NCBI GenBank assembly: GCA_949775045.1
Contig: OX459105.1
Span: 13,405,398 to 13,469,397 of the forward strand
DNA length: 64,000 bases
From: Metridium senile
Taxonomy: Eukaryota > Cnidaria > Anthozoa > Actiniaria > Metridiidae
Direction of reading: 5' to 3'
This document shows, piece after piece, positions 23,801 through 35,561 of this stretch. Both the position numbers and the translations under genes were made by a program. The notes under the pieces are model-generated. The model searched no databases and was not told the DNA's origin. It saw only the letters and a program-made list of their open reading frames with translations. Position 1 is the first letter of the stretch. Every line of letters begins with the position of its first letter.

Positions 23801-25889
23801 CAGCCTCTGTTAAGGCAGCAGTCCAGCCAGATCTGTCAAGCAAATCTCCAATAGTGCTCCAAAGTGTCATCTCTATATGGAGGCCTCCCATCATTACAAC
23901 ATGGGATTTCTCACCGTGCGAGGCCGGCCACCTCCATTGAACCATTTTAGCTATGGCGAATAGGGGCTGATCAACGGTAATTACTGGAACTTGATCAGGA
24001 TTTAAAAACGTTATAGCCTTCTCTAGCACACTCATGCCATGTTTGACCATTGCTGGCGTTGCAGCTTTTTCATAGAAAAGGGGTAGTAGGGCTGTTGAGG
24101 CTAGAAGGTGATCTTCAGACTGTAGATTTGCAGCATGATATGCTGTCCAAGTAACAGCATCCCCCGGAGCAATAGATTCCTCGTCTAGCTTAGCAATGGA
24201 ATGCTCAGACCACTCCTTTTCTTTCTTCTTTTCCTCTAGTATAACATTTGCTGGCTCCTGCATACGGGACTCTGGAACTACTATTTTACTAGTGTCTAAC
24301 TCAACCGGAGGTACAACAGCATATTCCTCAAGAAGAGAATGCCCTGTTCCTTGTGGAGGTATGGTAATGGGAGGTCTTTTCTCGCCAGGGTTTGTTGTCG
24401 TTGCCAGCTGAAACATACTAATCCCAGTTCCATGAAATGATGAAGCTGCCGTTGTCGAACTAGGATTATGGTCCAAATTGTCCAAGGCACCTACCGTAAA
24501 CACTCCCTTTCTCAAGCAGGCAGGCGCTACTATGCCTTCATCTATAAAACGTTCGCTTACTGAACCAGCAATCATATCTTCCAACTCTACAATCCTTTGA
24601 TATGACACAGACATTCCAAGTTGATATAGCTTTGTTATTAATGACTTACTTCTAGTCATTGCATGTACCGTTATGCCAATATACAAAGGAAGAGGTGGCT
24701 CGCGTGCATTGCTGTGCCGTGTTTGACCTGTTTTAGACTTTTTTGAAGATTCTGCCTTTGTGTTGAAAAGAATAGTCTGGCAAACTGTTAAACATGGCTG
24801 CGATTCTTGTGCGTCAGCATTTTCGATGTTTACCCCATAAAGCAACATAGACACTAGCGATTTTAAACTAGCAGGGACAGAACTTTCCTGGCAATCCTCT
24901 GAAAACTGTCCTGTAAACTTAAACTTGTCATGGCCAAATATATCTTTACGAATAATCGAAGAGGCTTTTGCAAGGATTGAGGCATCTTCTGAATAGTCTC
25001 TTTCCAGAACACCGTCTTTGATAAGTCTCTGTATAGCTCTCTTGAAAACTATAATTACACTTTTTCCATCACTTTGCTCTTGAGCCTCAGGAAAGGTTTC
25101 TAAAAGTGAAACCTTGAGTCTAGTTTTATTTATTTCTTTGTTTACTCCCAGTGTCTTAAGTCGATCAAGATACAAGGAGTGTAGCTCGCTGAGACGGAAT
25201 ATCAACTTGTCATCAGCAACCGATTTTTTTATGTGCTCAACAAGCTCAACATAGGCCTGTGATTCTTTGATTTTCTCTTCTTGTCCAAAGGATTCTTGTC
25301 GTTTCTTCGTTATGTGTTTTCTATGACGGTTTCGAAGATCCGTCAGGCATTTCAGGTGGTACTTTGCCTCCGCTGCAATTAGATCAACTCCTGATATCCT
25401 TGGCAACAGTGTCTCATCTTGAAGGTCAGTGATCATGTTACGAAGCTTATCATTCGTAGCTAACATAGTTACTTCGTGGAGCTGTTCGCCTTCGCCCTCA
25501 CCACATAAAATACAGTGCTCTTTTTTATGAGAAGACCTACGAGTTTTCGATGGACGAACTTCTTCAGATTTGTCCTCTTCTTCTTGTTCTCTCTTCCTTA
25601 AACGAGTCGACCTGTGTTTTGCTTTATTAAGTTTTGAAGTGCTGAATTGCAAGTGGCATGATTTGTGCCAGGAAGCTTCTTTCTTGACCAGAACATCTAC
25701 ATCTATATCTTGTGGCAAACTAAGATTTGTAGGTAAAGCATCTATGTCAGAAAAGTCTGAAGCATTTTGTAAAAACAAGCTGTAAATAGATTTAACGTCT
25801 AGGGTGGCTCCATGAGATCTTGATGGACACCTGAGTTCTTCACATGTAGCTTTTTGACAAATAATACAAAGATTCCAAGACAATGACAT
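20894..25889 (-). CDS. Intact five-exon 1488-aa protein with C-terminal FEN1/XPG-like nuclease and Cys-rich tail
   Basis: Exons 25889-23740, 23503-23033, 22904-21928, 21838-21249 and 21172-20894 join in phase (2, 2, 1, 0) with no stop: 4467 nt. The N-terminus has paired Cys/His clusters (CIICQKATCEELRC; HCILCGEGEGEQLHEV with a later KYHLKC) like zinc-binding THAP/BED-type modules. The middle has conserved-looking LDNLDHNPSSTTA, FHGTGISMFQ and DQAHEQENKVVKSSGGAVGL. The nuclease part shows the FEN1 order: IDIVWDSY and a basic STREKRGKGIRRKV, then HEEADTRIVVH (XPG-I acids), TVDTDVVVVL, and HALSGCDTTSSFFGKSK (helix-hairpin-like GCD). The tail CCCKGSCNRCKCAKAKLTC ends the protein. Proteins of this layout are multicopy in many marine invertebrates. 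Likely transposon-encoded nuclease; its reaction is inferred from the fold. Confidence 0.8.
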
Positions 25890-26695
25890 GACTTATAGCA
25901 GAGCCTGCAATCGAAGATAACCATTGAGATCAATAACGATCAATATTCTAGGCTAAAACAAACAAACAAATATCAAAAAACTGATTCAAACCGAGCTAAA
26001 AGATTCATTAAAGATAGTTTTGCACAAAATGTCTTATATAACTGATAAATTCGAGTGAAATATTGATCAATACTTACAGCAATTGCAGACAAGTCAGGAC
26101 GCCGCCATTTTGAATTGACAAACGGACGCGGGGGACTGGACACCAGTTATTTTCTGTATTTCTTAAAAATGCCTTAATTTTGAATGGCTTGTTATGATTT
26201 TTAATGCAAATAGAAGTTCTCGTAAACAATAACAGATATTTACAAAGTTTACATGCATTTTGATAGAATTAAGACTTTATTAAGTGAGAAAGATATATCT
26301 ACCACAGGAAGCCCAACAAGAGATTTTTTGAGAAATTAAAATCCTCTCTTATCCGTGTTAATGGAATCTCCTCAATGGGCACCCCTTCTAATATTGTTAC
26401 TACCCCTATTAGCTACAACTGTGCAAAGTTTGGCACTTTTGTCATTTCTGTCACGATCAAATGCTTAAGAGACCTGACTACAGCTTGTTTGCACGCCACC
26501 AAAATACGTCACAAAAAAACCTCCAATATCATACGAAAACCGCTCTATGATTGTCTATTATTGGGGAAGCCGAGTTTAAAATAAATATTGCTTTGGATGT
26601 ATGATTTTCGAGAGAATTTTGCAAAGAACGAACGTTTAGTAGTAATTCAAGCACGTGGTCGGACATTTCAGTTAAGTTTAGTCACTTCGACTTTA

Positions 26696-26910
26696 CGGTG
26701 CGAATCACAAAACCGTGGGCACCTAGAAATATTTTAGAAACCGTTTGTTATTCGTTGAACAACTCAGGAACAACTATATCACCGCAAGAAGTTTCACTGA
26801 TGTGTAGTATGATAAACTTTTTGTAATTAGAGTTGTTTGTGAGTTGTTTAACGAACAAGAAACGATTTCTAAAATATTTCTAGGTGCCCACGGTTTTGTG
26901 ATTCGCACTG
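26696..26910. mobile_element. pogo-like palindromic MITE, TA duplication
   Basis: Flanked by TA on both sides. CGGTGCGAATCACAAAACCG then TGGGCACCTAGAAATATTTT is mirrored by AAAATATTTCTAGGTGCCCA then CGGTTTTGTGATTCGCACTG. The arms are about 75 bp, close to perfect. The ends resemble those of the element at 17604. Confidence 0.85.
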
Positions 26911-27410
26911 TAAAAAGCTAGTTCTAAAAGGGTGTCTTTACGATAATCGTCCTCTCAAATCGACTTACCTTTTCAACGGTTGGTGGAGTCATTTCTTTAT
27001 AAATCTTTAAACACGTTCTTCGACCAGAGACAAAACAAAACACTCCGCTTGGCTACTTCAAAACTTACTAATACTAGGCCTGGTTACCCAGGTCATTTGA
27101 CAGTGGTAGTAATATGACGTCACTGTAGGAATCCGTAGCAGTACTACGCTCCATATTTGGAAGTGAAAAGAGAATCGTAATCTGTTTATTTTTTCCGTTG
27201 TAGGTCCGATAACCAACAAAATGAATTTTTAGTCGTTTTCTTTCCTTATATACTTCTTGAATTCTACTTTATACAGATTGCGGTCTATTTGTGGGTTGCG
27301 AGAACTTATTGTTGGTTTTTCTTCACTGTTTTTGCTGTATTCGTTCATAAACCGGTGACCAATACTAGATGTCATGAAATGTATGCAATGATTTTGATAT
27401 GTTTCGTACC

Positions 27411-28531
27411 GTGGCCCATAGGTGCAATACAAATACAAATTCAAGTACACAAATACAAATCAAAATACCAATACACAAAATTAAAATACACAAATACAAA
27501 TTCAAAATACAAAAACCGAAAATTAAAATACACAAATACAAATTCAAAATACAAAAACACAAAATCTAAATACACAAATACAAATTGAAAAATACATGAA
27601 TACAAATTCAAAATACACAAATACAAATTCAAAATACACAAATACAAATTCAAAATACACAAATACAAATTCAAAATACACAAATACAAATTCACGCCTG
27701 ATCTGGAAACGAGGCTGACATTCTTGTATGTATGACGTCGCACCACAGGACTCCCGCTTCGTGCTCGGAGAGGGGGCTGGTAACTTGGTTAATTATTACA
27801 TAACTATACACTTGCGAGTGAGAGGAAAAGTTGCTTCAACTATTATAAACTACAACTACGTTGTCGAAAGAGACTGCTTATAAAAAGTAAGTATGGCCTG
27901 GTCCTTGTAGTTCACGCTGTATGTAAGCTCGCACCTCATTGTCGTTTACTACGATATTACGACGTTTTACTCCATATTCTTTTAGGCGATTTAAAAGGGT
28001 TCTTTTAGACATCGATATTTCATGATATTTCTCAAGAAAAAGTAAAATAGTCTTGTAGTTATATCCCTCGTGAAAGTATCGGCGAATAACATCCTCTTCG
28101 CTGACCGCCATATTGCCGTAGTGCTCAGGCCTCTTTCTGTCAGCCTCGTTTCAAAACCTCGTTTCCAGTCCTCTCGTGTTCTTTTGAATTTGTATTTGCG
28201 TATTTCGAATTTGTATTTGCGTATTTTTAATTTGTATTTGTGTATTTTGAATCTGTATTTATGTATTTTGTATTTGTATTTATGTATTTCGAACTTTTAT
28301 TTGTGTATTTTGAATTTGTATTTGTGTATTTTGAATTTGTATTTGTGTATTTTGAATTTGTATTTGTGTATTTTGAATTTGTATTTATGTATTTTCAATT
28401 TGTATTTATGTATTTTCGATTTGTATTTGTGTATTTCGATTTGTATTTGTGTATTTTGATTTGTATTTGTGTATTTCGATTTGTATTTGTGTATTTCGAT
28501 TTGTATTTGTATTGCACCTATGGGCCACCGT
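27411..28531. mobile_element. Element with inverted arrays of 20-22-bp repeats as arms
   Basis: Ends GTGGCCCATAGGTGCAATAC (left) and GTATTGCACCTATGGGCCAC (right, from TTGTATTGC) are inverse copies. The left arm is a tandem array of AATACACAAATACAAATTC units (27426-27695); the right arm is the inverse array (28180-28515). A second inner inverted repeat, GGAAACGAGGCTGAC at about 27709 and GTCAGCCTCGTTTC at about 28138, bounds the unique core with the transposase fragment. The open frames across the arrays (LYLCILN types) are repeat artefacts. Confidence 0.85.
27878..28111 (-). pseudogene. N-terminal fragment of an integrase-type transposase
   Basis: 77 codons from ATG, beginning MAVSEEDVIRRYFHEGYNY and including SKRTLLNRLKEYGVKRR and VRAYIQRELQGPG. 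This matches the helix-turn-helix N-terminus I know from animal genes annotated with an integrase core domain. The catalytic part is missing: the frame ends after GHTYFL, possibly at an exon edge. It sits in the core of the inverted-array element, so it is probably a leftover of an autonomous copy. Confidence 0.6.
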
Positions 28532-28914
28532 AGTTTCGCCATAAATTCTGTGTATTTTGTCAAAAACTATAGCATTTTACAAAATACAGATTATTCCATA
28601 TATCAAATTATTACGACATTTTAACTTATAACAAATATCTTTCAGATTTTTTTTAAAAATTTTCAAGACTTTTTCCGAAGGGTTAATTCAACTCAAAATA
28701 TCTTCTCTCTTACAACGACACAACTATATTTTGCTGAAAGAACAATGCTTACTCTTCCAATAAATCAAATAAAATTTCAAAACATTCGAAATTTAATATC
28801 ACTCGCAGAAATAACATTGTGTGACAAACACGTGCAGCAAAACCAAAGACAACCATCTGTTATGCACGTTTTTGGGCGTATAGTAACGCAATCCAGTTGT
28901 TATGACTGACTAAG

Positions 28915-28998
28915 AGGCTATTAACCGAGCGCGAGGTCTGTATGGAAAATATAAGACCGAGGTCTGATATTTTCCATACAGACCGAGCAAGCGAGGTT
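28915..28998. repeat. Short hairpin element
   Basis: TTAACCGAGCGCGAGGTCTG then TATGGAAAATAT pairs with ATATTTTCCATACAGACCGA then GCGAGGTTAA. The stem is about 35 bp. Confidence 0.7.
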
Positions 28999-29950
28999 AA
29001 TAATTCGTTTATTATATGGCTATTTGAAAGAGAGAAATTAATATTGTTTTTGATATTGTTTTTACGACGCGCGTTGCTTTCGAATGGCTTCCCAGTAGTT
29101 TTACTGAAAAAGAGCGGGTTGAAACCTGTTGAAACCGGTTCAGGCATTCAGCATGTCGTCACAACAAACTTACAGAAATTTTAATGCCAAGATACTTGAA
29201 TTACTGCAGCTTTCTCCATCATTCCAAATCAAAGATGATTTAAAGACAAAGGGTTTTGTTCATATCTCAACATCAAAGAAAGTCAAGAAACAAAAAACAA
29301 GTTTTACAAAAAAAATTTAGCTGACATAAACAAGTGAGCCACGATGGTTGTTAAAACGAGTTGAAATTCGTCGTTCTTGTGGACGTTTGCACCGAGAAAT
29401 AGAGCCTGCGGAAGCTTATTTTTCGATAAATAATAAGAAGAACTTTCATCAAAATCATCGTTAACTGTTGACGGAATTAATTTGTCTGTGTCAAAATTTA
29501 TGAAGAAGATGAAAACATGAGGATCACTGACAGGATTTAGAATCAAGTAAACCGACATTTTTTAAGATGTTTGAACCTTTTGTATGCAGAAAAAGAAAGA
29601 CAATAACACTTCTTGACTTCAAAGACGTTGTTAACTTTAGTAGACAAACTTATTGGGAATTTCAAAGCTTTTTAAAAGTAAATGAAAAGCAACGACATAT
29701 CGGCAAGAAAAGATAGCTCAACTCACCGCCGTCGGTTGTTGTTTACAAGGATAGATAAAGACTAAAAGTATACTTTTCAACTATTATTGAGGTATGTGAA
29801 CGAACCATAGTTAATAGAGGGGAAACGAAAGTCCAGTCCAAGTTTAAGCACATGCCATTCTAGGTCAACAATCTAAGATCTACGCCATCAGTAACACTTC
29901 AGGGTACGAGTTCACCCTGCCTACAGGGTCTAGTTATATAACTATTAAAA

Positions 29951-30145
29951 TTACATTGAAAATGTACAATTTTAGAATGAATGTCTCAAAACATTAATAA
30001 AAATGAATTAAAAACTGCAATTGCACAACATTTAAAGCAATTATTAACCAATGCAGGTAACTGTATACTGTGCAATTGCAGTTTTTAATTCATTTTTATT
30101 AATGTTTTGAGACATTCATTCTGAAATTGTACATTTTCAATGTAA
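29951..30145. mobile_element. Near-perfect long-arm hairpin element
   Basis: Arms of about 75-80 bp (TTACATTGAAAATGTACAAT through AAACTGCAATTGCACA) are inverted with few mismatches around a loop of about 40 bp. AT-rich and non-coding. Confidence 0.85.
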
Positions 30146-30400
30146 TTTCAACGTTTTTTAAATATTTTTTTTCATTTTTAAATCCATTTTTTTGTCTTTT
30201 TTTTTTTTGTTCATTTTTAAATCCATTTTTTCTTTTTTTCATTTTGAAATCCATTTTTTTTTTGTCTTTTGTTCCTTTTTTTAATCCAGTTTTTTTCTTT
30301 TTTAAATTTTTCTTTTTTTCATTTTTAAATCCATGTTTTTTCATTTTTAAATCCATTTTTTTTGTCTTTTTTTCATTTTCGTTGAGTGATAGTCACTAAT
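30146..30400. repeat. Degenerate CATTTTTAAATCCATTTTT tandem array
   Basis: Irregular T-rich repeats of TTTTTCATTTTTAAATCCA directly abut the hairpin element. Open frames on both strands here (Phe-rich or Lys/Asn-rich) follow from composition. Confidence 0.8.
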
Positions 30401-30760
30401 ATTCACTAAATAAAAACTATTAGTTAGTAACTATTTAGATTTTATTTTATGGACATAGTGTAAGCACCCTATCTAGTTGACCAAGTATTCTAAGCAATTG
30501 CAACTTGCAAATGTAACCACTGTGTTTCTGCTGATGAGAAACTACAAAACAATTAGGCATGTCCTAACTGTCTAGATCTTATCATTGCAAACAGGTCTTC
30601 TTTGCGTTTTCAAAATATTGACCTCGCGACAGTTCAAAAAATCGTAATTCTTTTTATTTCACCAAAAGAAACCCTTTATAGGACTATTTCAAAAATTCAT
30701 ACTTAAAAGTTCGAACAAATTTTTTTCAGTGAGAATTTTACAAAAGTTCGAAAACCCGCT

Positions 30761-31571
30761 AGCCTGCGTGCAGCCCCTTTGTTTACCCGTAATAAGGGTC
30801 TGCGAATTATTGCAAGATTCCGTGTTCTGGACCCCCAGCCGAGTTGCACGATTATATATAACAGGCTCTGCTTGGCTGCTACGCCAGCTCATTCTTACAT
30901 ACTCTCGGATTGGCTCGAAAGCTCGTACTCGCATGCGCAGTAGAGACTAGTGTCATGATCGAGCAAAACAAGATGGCCGCTCAAAGGCGGCGAAAAGTTG
31001 TCTCTTCTAAAATGGCTCGGAAATGCCAAAAAACCGCAGTAAATGCACTAAAACTTACTTATGGAAGTAACAAATTTATCAGAGCCCCTGTATGGGTTGA
31101 TAGTTCTCAAGTTTATCGTCGACTTATCGCCGAAATATTGAATTCTACTACTCGGTGTAGATGAACTTTTTTTTGAAGTGTTATTCATATCATAATTATT
31201 ATTATACTTCATCACCTATACCATACCCTATTATATTATTCACTGTTCACATATCAACCACTATGCCATTCATGTTTATAAATATTTTTCAGATGCATTT
31301 TGATATGTTTTACATCAATCAATAATTGTTCTTTTACCGAAGTATGAAGCTTATATATCCATGTCAGTCCTTATATTTGACGATTTTCGACGTGACATCG
31401 AGTACGAGCTTTCGAGCCAATCAGAGAGTATGTAAGAATGAGCTGGTGTAGCAGCCAATCAGAGCCTGTTATATATAATCGTGCAACTCGGCTGGGGGTC
31501 CAGAACACGGAATCTTGCAATAATTCGCAGACCCTTATTACTGGTAAACAAAGGGGCTGCACGCAGGCTAA
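30761..31571. mobile_element. Long-TIR element, about 175-bp arms, with a small ORF inside
   Basis: 30761-30935 (TAGCCTGCGTGCAGCCCCTT through TCGAAAGCTCGTACTCG) is repeated in inverse at 31395-31571 with scattered mismatches. The 0.45-kb core has an open frame (30958-31164, MIEQNKMAAQRRRKVVSS, ending TTRCR) of unknown kind, rich in Arg/Lys, next to ACAAGATGGCCGC. The frame may be a first exon or chance. Confidence 0.8.
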
Positions 31572-31859
31572 AAACCCGCCTGGCGGGCTTGTTTTCGGCT
31601 ATTCCGAGGATCGAAAAATGCCCAACTTTAACGAAATACTGTACTCTTGAAATGAAAAGGATTGACATGATATTTTACTCAGTTAATAAACATTTAAAAA
31701 CGTTCACAGAAATTAAAAAATATTTCTTATAGATTACATTTCAATTTTATTCTGAAGCATTTTGTACGACTCATTTCTTGAGTTGATTTATGCGTGTAAA
31801 CAAAGCTAATTTTCGCATAGTCAAAACAACTTTTGGTATACATATTTTGGACTCAAATA

Positions 31860-32290
31860 TTAAACCATTGTAAAGAAAATGTATCCTTTTATTTGTACAA
31901 GAAATTCCAAGCTGGAAAATAAATAGATCGGACGAAAATGATTTTTGAGTATGACCCTTTCGTGACCGTTTGTCACGCTTCGGATAAGCAAATATATCAA
32001 TGAATGCTTCAATAGTAAACGATAATATTTCTCTCAGTTTTAAGACGAAATCATTTCTAATGTTACAAAACATCACATTAAACCATTGTAAATCAAATTT
32101 ATCCTTTGATTCGCACAAGAAATATTAAGCTTGGGAAATAAATAGATCGGACGATGAATGATTTTTGAGTACGACCCTTTCGTGACCATTTGTCACGCTT
32201 CTGATAAGCAAATATCAATGAATGCATCAATATAAGCAAAAATATTTCCCCCAGTTTTGGAACGAAATCATTTTAACAAATAATCAATTA
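31860..32290. repeat. Direct duplication of about 220-230 bp
   Basis: The block with AAATAAATAGATCGGACGA, CCCTTTCGTGACC, TTTGTCACGCTTC and GATAAGCAAATAT occurs twice in the same order (near 31917 and 32147). The copies have diverged by small changes. Confidence 0.85.
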
Positions 32291-32399
32291 CTGGCACATC
32301 CATGTCAAAAAGTTCTTATTTAAATTTGTGGTTTATATAGCATAAGGATATTTCGAGGCTCCACACGTATACAATTAATAGACGAAATCGGGACTCACT

Positions 32400-32600
32400 A
32401 AAGGTCCGTGCAAACGCACGCAACAACATCCAACATTGTTGGGCCAACATTGTTAAGTTGTGAGTTTTTTTGCGATGTTGGCGGGTGTGTACAATAGCTG
32501 GCAACAAGTCCCAACATGTTGGGCGCTCCGATGATAATACAAAGGATTCTGGAACACAAATACCCACAATTCCAATTCCAATTCCACAATGTTGAATCAT
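32400..32600. repeat. Dispersed repeat rich in CAACATTGTTGGG
   Basis: CCAACATTGTTGGGCCAACA, CCCAACATGTTGGGCGCTCC and ACAAAGGATTCTGGAA motifs. Related fragments lie at 16585-16600 and 16790-16860. Non-coding repeat family. Confidence 0.6.
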
Positions 32601-33654
32601 GGCTGACTATCTTGCTCACTGTTGAATTTCAAGTCGTTTTTCAATGTTGATTTTTTTTTATTTGTTTATATTTGTTTGTTTGTTTTCTAAGGGATATATA
32701 TTTTTCTCTTGAATTTTTTTTCATTTTTTTTTTTCATTATTTTTTTCATATTTCATTGTATGTTTTCCATATTAGTTTGATTTTGCTGACATTTCCTTAT
32801 GATAGCGATGGGCCACCATAGTGTAGTGCGCGTGCGCGTGCGCCAGAGCAACCTAACATTGTTGGATGTGCTGTGCAAAAGCATGTAGAGATTTTGTCTG
32901 CGCATGCGTTTGTTTTGGTGCTAAAATTCCTTTTCACTTCGAATGAAATAATTTTATGCTGACATGGAACATTTAGTTTGCAATCTCGTCTTGCACAACT
33001 ATGTTCAAGAAACGAATTACTGAGACAAAATGCTGACCTACTTGTGCGCTGTAGTTAATTATTTCAATCGAACAAACTCCGAATGGAAAATTATTGAACG
33101 TCGAAGTCTGACAAAAGTGGAAAGAAGGACCAGAACGTTCGAATACAAGTTTGATTAGGTAAACCTAACAGTATAAGTCATTACCAACACCATACTGTTT
33201 GTATTTAATCATATTGGGAGATATTAGACACCCTCGATCGTCAATAAAACCGCCTTGTTTATCTCGAGGCATGCACTTTTGCGTGCGAAATCCTTAGAAT
33301 TCATCTTAGAATTTTTATATCTTAAACATCGTGCCCCAGCGAATTTACTTAAGTTTTTTATGTTTTTATTTTTTGCAAAACTGAGCTTTTTAGGTAGTAA
33401 CTTTTGGTCCCGCATTGTGATCCAAAGGGTTTTTGCGTACGTGGTTTTATGCATATTGCAATCCATAGTGTGTTGGTTTGAAATAATTAACTACAGCGCA
33501 CTAGTAGACGGTCAACATTTTATGTCTCAGTAATTCTTTGCATCATCAGACCCTTTCACGAAGACATGAAAGGTACCGTTGTCTTTGACGGCTCAACATC
33601 ATAATAAACATCTTTATTGAGATCACAATTAGTGGTTTACAGAAGGGTCCTCTA

Positions 33655-33805
33655 TGTTAAATACTAAAATAGAACAAATCATAAGCTAAGAAGTATAAAA
33701 AATCTAAATGTATACAAATATGTAACCCTAAAACTAAAATAGAACAATTCATAAGCTAAGAAGTATAAAAAATTCGAATATATATAAATATGTAACCCCA
33801 AAAAA
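33655..33805. repeat. Tandem duplication, about 70 bp
   Basis: Two copies of TAAAATAGAACAA..CATAAGCTAAGAAGTATAAAAAAT..ATATGTAACCC lie head to tail just 5' of the LINE remnant. Confidence 0.8.
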
Positions 33806-33839
33806 ACCATAAACCCCACCCTGTTTGGAATCTTTGCTT

Positions 33840-34917
33840 TAATGCTAAAACACGCATTTGGTCCTGCAGCTGAAGGTATCTACCTCCGAACCAGGTCAGA
33901 CGGAAAGCTCTTCAACCTCTCCAGACTAAGAGCCAAGACTAAAGTCCAGCTGAGGTGCCTGCGTGACTTCCTCTTTGCAGACGACGCAGCAGTAACTCAG
34001 CTGGGGACCTACAGCAGCTCATGACTCGCTTCAGCGATGCCTGCCAAGACTTCGGGCTTACCATTAGCTTGAAGAAAACACACGTCATGGGACAGAATGT
34101 TGACTCTCCCTCAGCCATCAGCATCAATGACCATGAGCTGGATGTTGTCCATGACTTCGAGTACCTGGGCTCAACTATCTCAGACACTAGGCCTCTCACT
34201 TGACGCAGAGCAGTCAACAAGCGCATCGGCAAGGCAGCCACTAACATGTCCAGTCTGACAAAGAGAGCATGTAATGGAACAACAGAAAGCTGACAGAGCA
34301 CACAAAGATCCAGATCTACAGAGCCTGCGTCGTGAGCACCCTGCTGTATGGCAGCGAGTCCTGGACTTTGCGTGCCCGAAAAGAACGAAAGCTCAATGCT
34401 TATCACATGCGTTGCCTCCGACGCATCCTGAACATCACTTGGCAGGACAAGGTCCCAAACAACACTGTCCTGGAAAGAGCTGGATGTACCAGCATGTACA
34501 CACTGTACTCCTGAAACAGAGACGCATGCGCTGGCTTGGCCATGTCGTGCGCATGGACGACGGACGGATCCCTAAAGACCACCTCTACGGAAAACTTGTG
34601 CAGGGAAGACGTCACACAGGCAGACCACAGCTGCGATTCAAAGATGTGTGCAAGAGGGACTTAAAAGCCATGAACGTCGACCAGAACATCTGGGAAGAAA
34701 GAGCCCTCGAACGGTCAACCTCGAGACAGACTGTGCAGAAAGGTCTCAGACACTTGCTCAGCAGCACGAGGCAAAGAGAACGAGAAGAAAGGCTGTATCC
34801 CAGACAGACAGACCAGCGTCAGACTTCATCTGTGCCCTCTGCCACAGGGACTGTCATTCCCGCATTGTACTGGCCAGCCACACCCGACGCTGTACCGACT
34901 CTGTCTCCAGACAGTAA
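33840..34917 (+). pseudogene. 5'-truncated, frameshifted LINE reverse transcriptase
   Basis: Pieces in different frames form one RT C-terminus: LRDFLFADDAAVT (the FADD catalytic box), VVHDFEYLGSTISD, TLLYGSESWTLRARKERKLN, RRMRWLGHVVRMDDGRIP and GRRHTGRPQLRFKDVCKRDL. The end is a CALCHRDCHSRIVLASHTRRC zinc-knuckle-like motif. Frameshifts fall near 34010, 34203, 34330 and 34510. The 5' end (endonuclease and most of the RT) is absent. Typical of CR1/RTE/Jockey-group LINE debris; exact clade not resolved. Confidence 0.85.
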
Positions 34918-35445
34918 AATAGTCTGTTTTGATATATTGAATGTCGATCTTGATCTCTTATTAGTTATCATAAAATAGTTCAGTATTATAAATTAAAACA
35001 TTCTTGTCTGTGCAGACACCTGACATACCATTGTTTATAATTTCTAGTTATAGTGCACAAGTTAGACGAAGGAGGATCAGCCTTAGGAAGCATTTTTTTT
35101 TGTGCTTTTTTCTAAATTTCCTACATTTCAGTGAATGTATTAGCTTTTTAAATGGTATTCTAGATGGCTCCCTATGTCTTCTGCGTATTGGCAATTGAAA
35201 ACACAATCGAGAATGTCTATGAAATCGTTCACATGTAGTGTATTGATTAGGAACTTCTACTTGATTTGTACACGTATTATCATTCACAATTTTCGAAATG
35301 GTAATTGCTCCAGTATAGTGAGAACAACATTTAGCTTTTGAAAGTGCTTCAACGGAAGATTTTCGACACTGAACAATAGAGTCTTCTTTGGCTGGTCGTT
35401 TAACGTTAAGTCTGCTTACAGTATCAATATCCATCTGTACGAGGG

Positions 35446-35561
35446 AAATATTTTCGTTAAAAAGTACAGCCCTCGGTTTTTGGTGACGATTATCTACTTC
35501 CCTTGGGAAGTAGATAATCCTCACCAAAAACTAAGGGCTGTACTTTTGAACGAAAATATTT
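35446..35561. repeat. Perfect-type hairpin, about 57-bp stem
   Basis: AAATATTTTCGTT, AGTACAGCCCTCGGTTTTTG and GATTATCTACTTCCC are followed almost at once by the inverse series. An unassigned minus-strand open frame of 159 codons (35048-35527) begins in this hairpin and is not called as a gene. Confidence 0.85.

Larger units (their letters stand above)
19245..26546 (-). mobile_element. Candidate 7.3-kb DNA transposon carrying the FEN1-like gene
   Basis: AGAGCGGTTTTCGTATGA occurs at 19245-19262 and as its exact inverse at 26529-26546. Further in, 20093-20173 and 26377-26475 are also inverse copies: GGTCTCTTAAGCA, GATCGTGACAGAA, TGACAAAAG and AGAAGGGGTGCCCA in the same order. The intact five-exon gene lies between them. 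The left side is longer because of tandem repeats (20189-20710) and extra sequence. No clear target-site duplication was found, so exact ends are uncertain. Confidence 0.5.

Noticed and set aside
27365..28563. Leu/Tyr/Cys/Ile-rich and Lys/Tyr-rich repeat proteins
   Set aside because: Translations of AATACAAAT tandem arrays in several frames; no start or splice context.
30099..30399. Lys-rich (minus) and Phe-rich (plus) frames
   Set aside because: Follow from the T-rich tandem repeat beside the hairpin element.
35048..35527. 159-codon minus-strand frame
   Set aside because: Starts inside a perfect hairpin, no recognisable domain, no splice support; kept only as a note in the hairpin entry.
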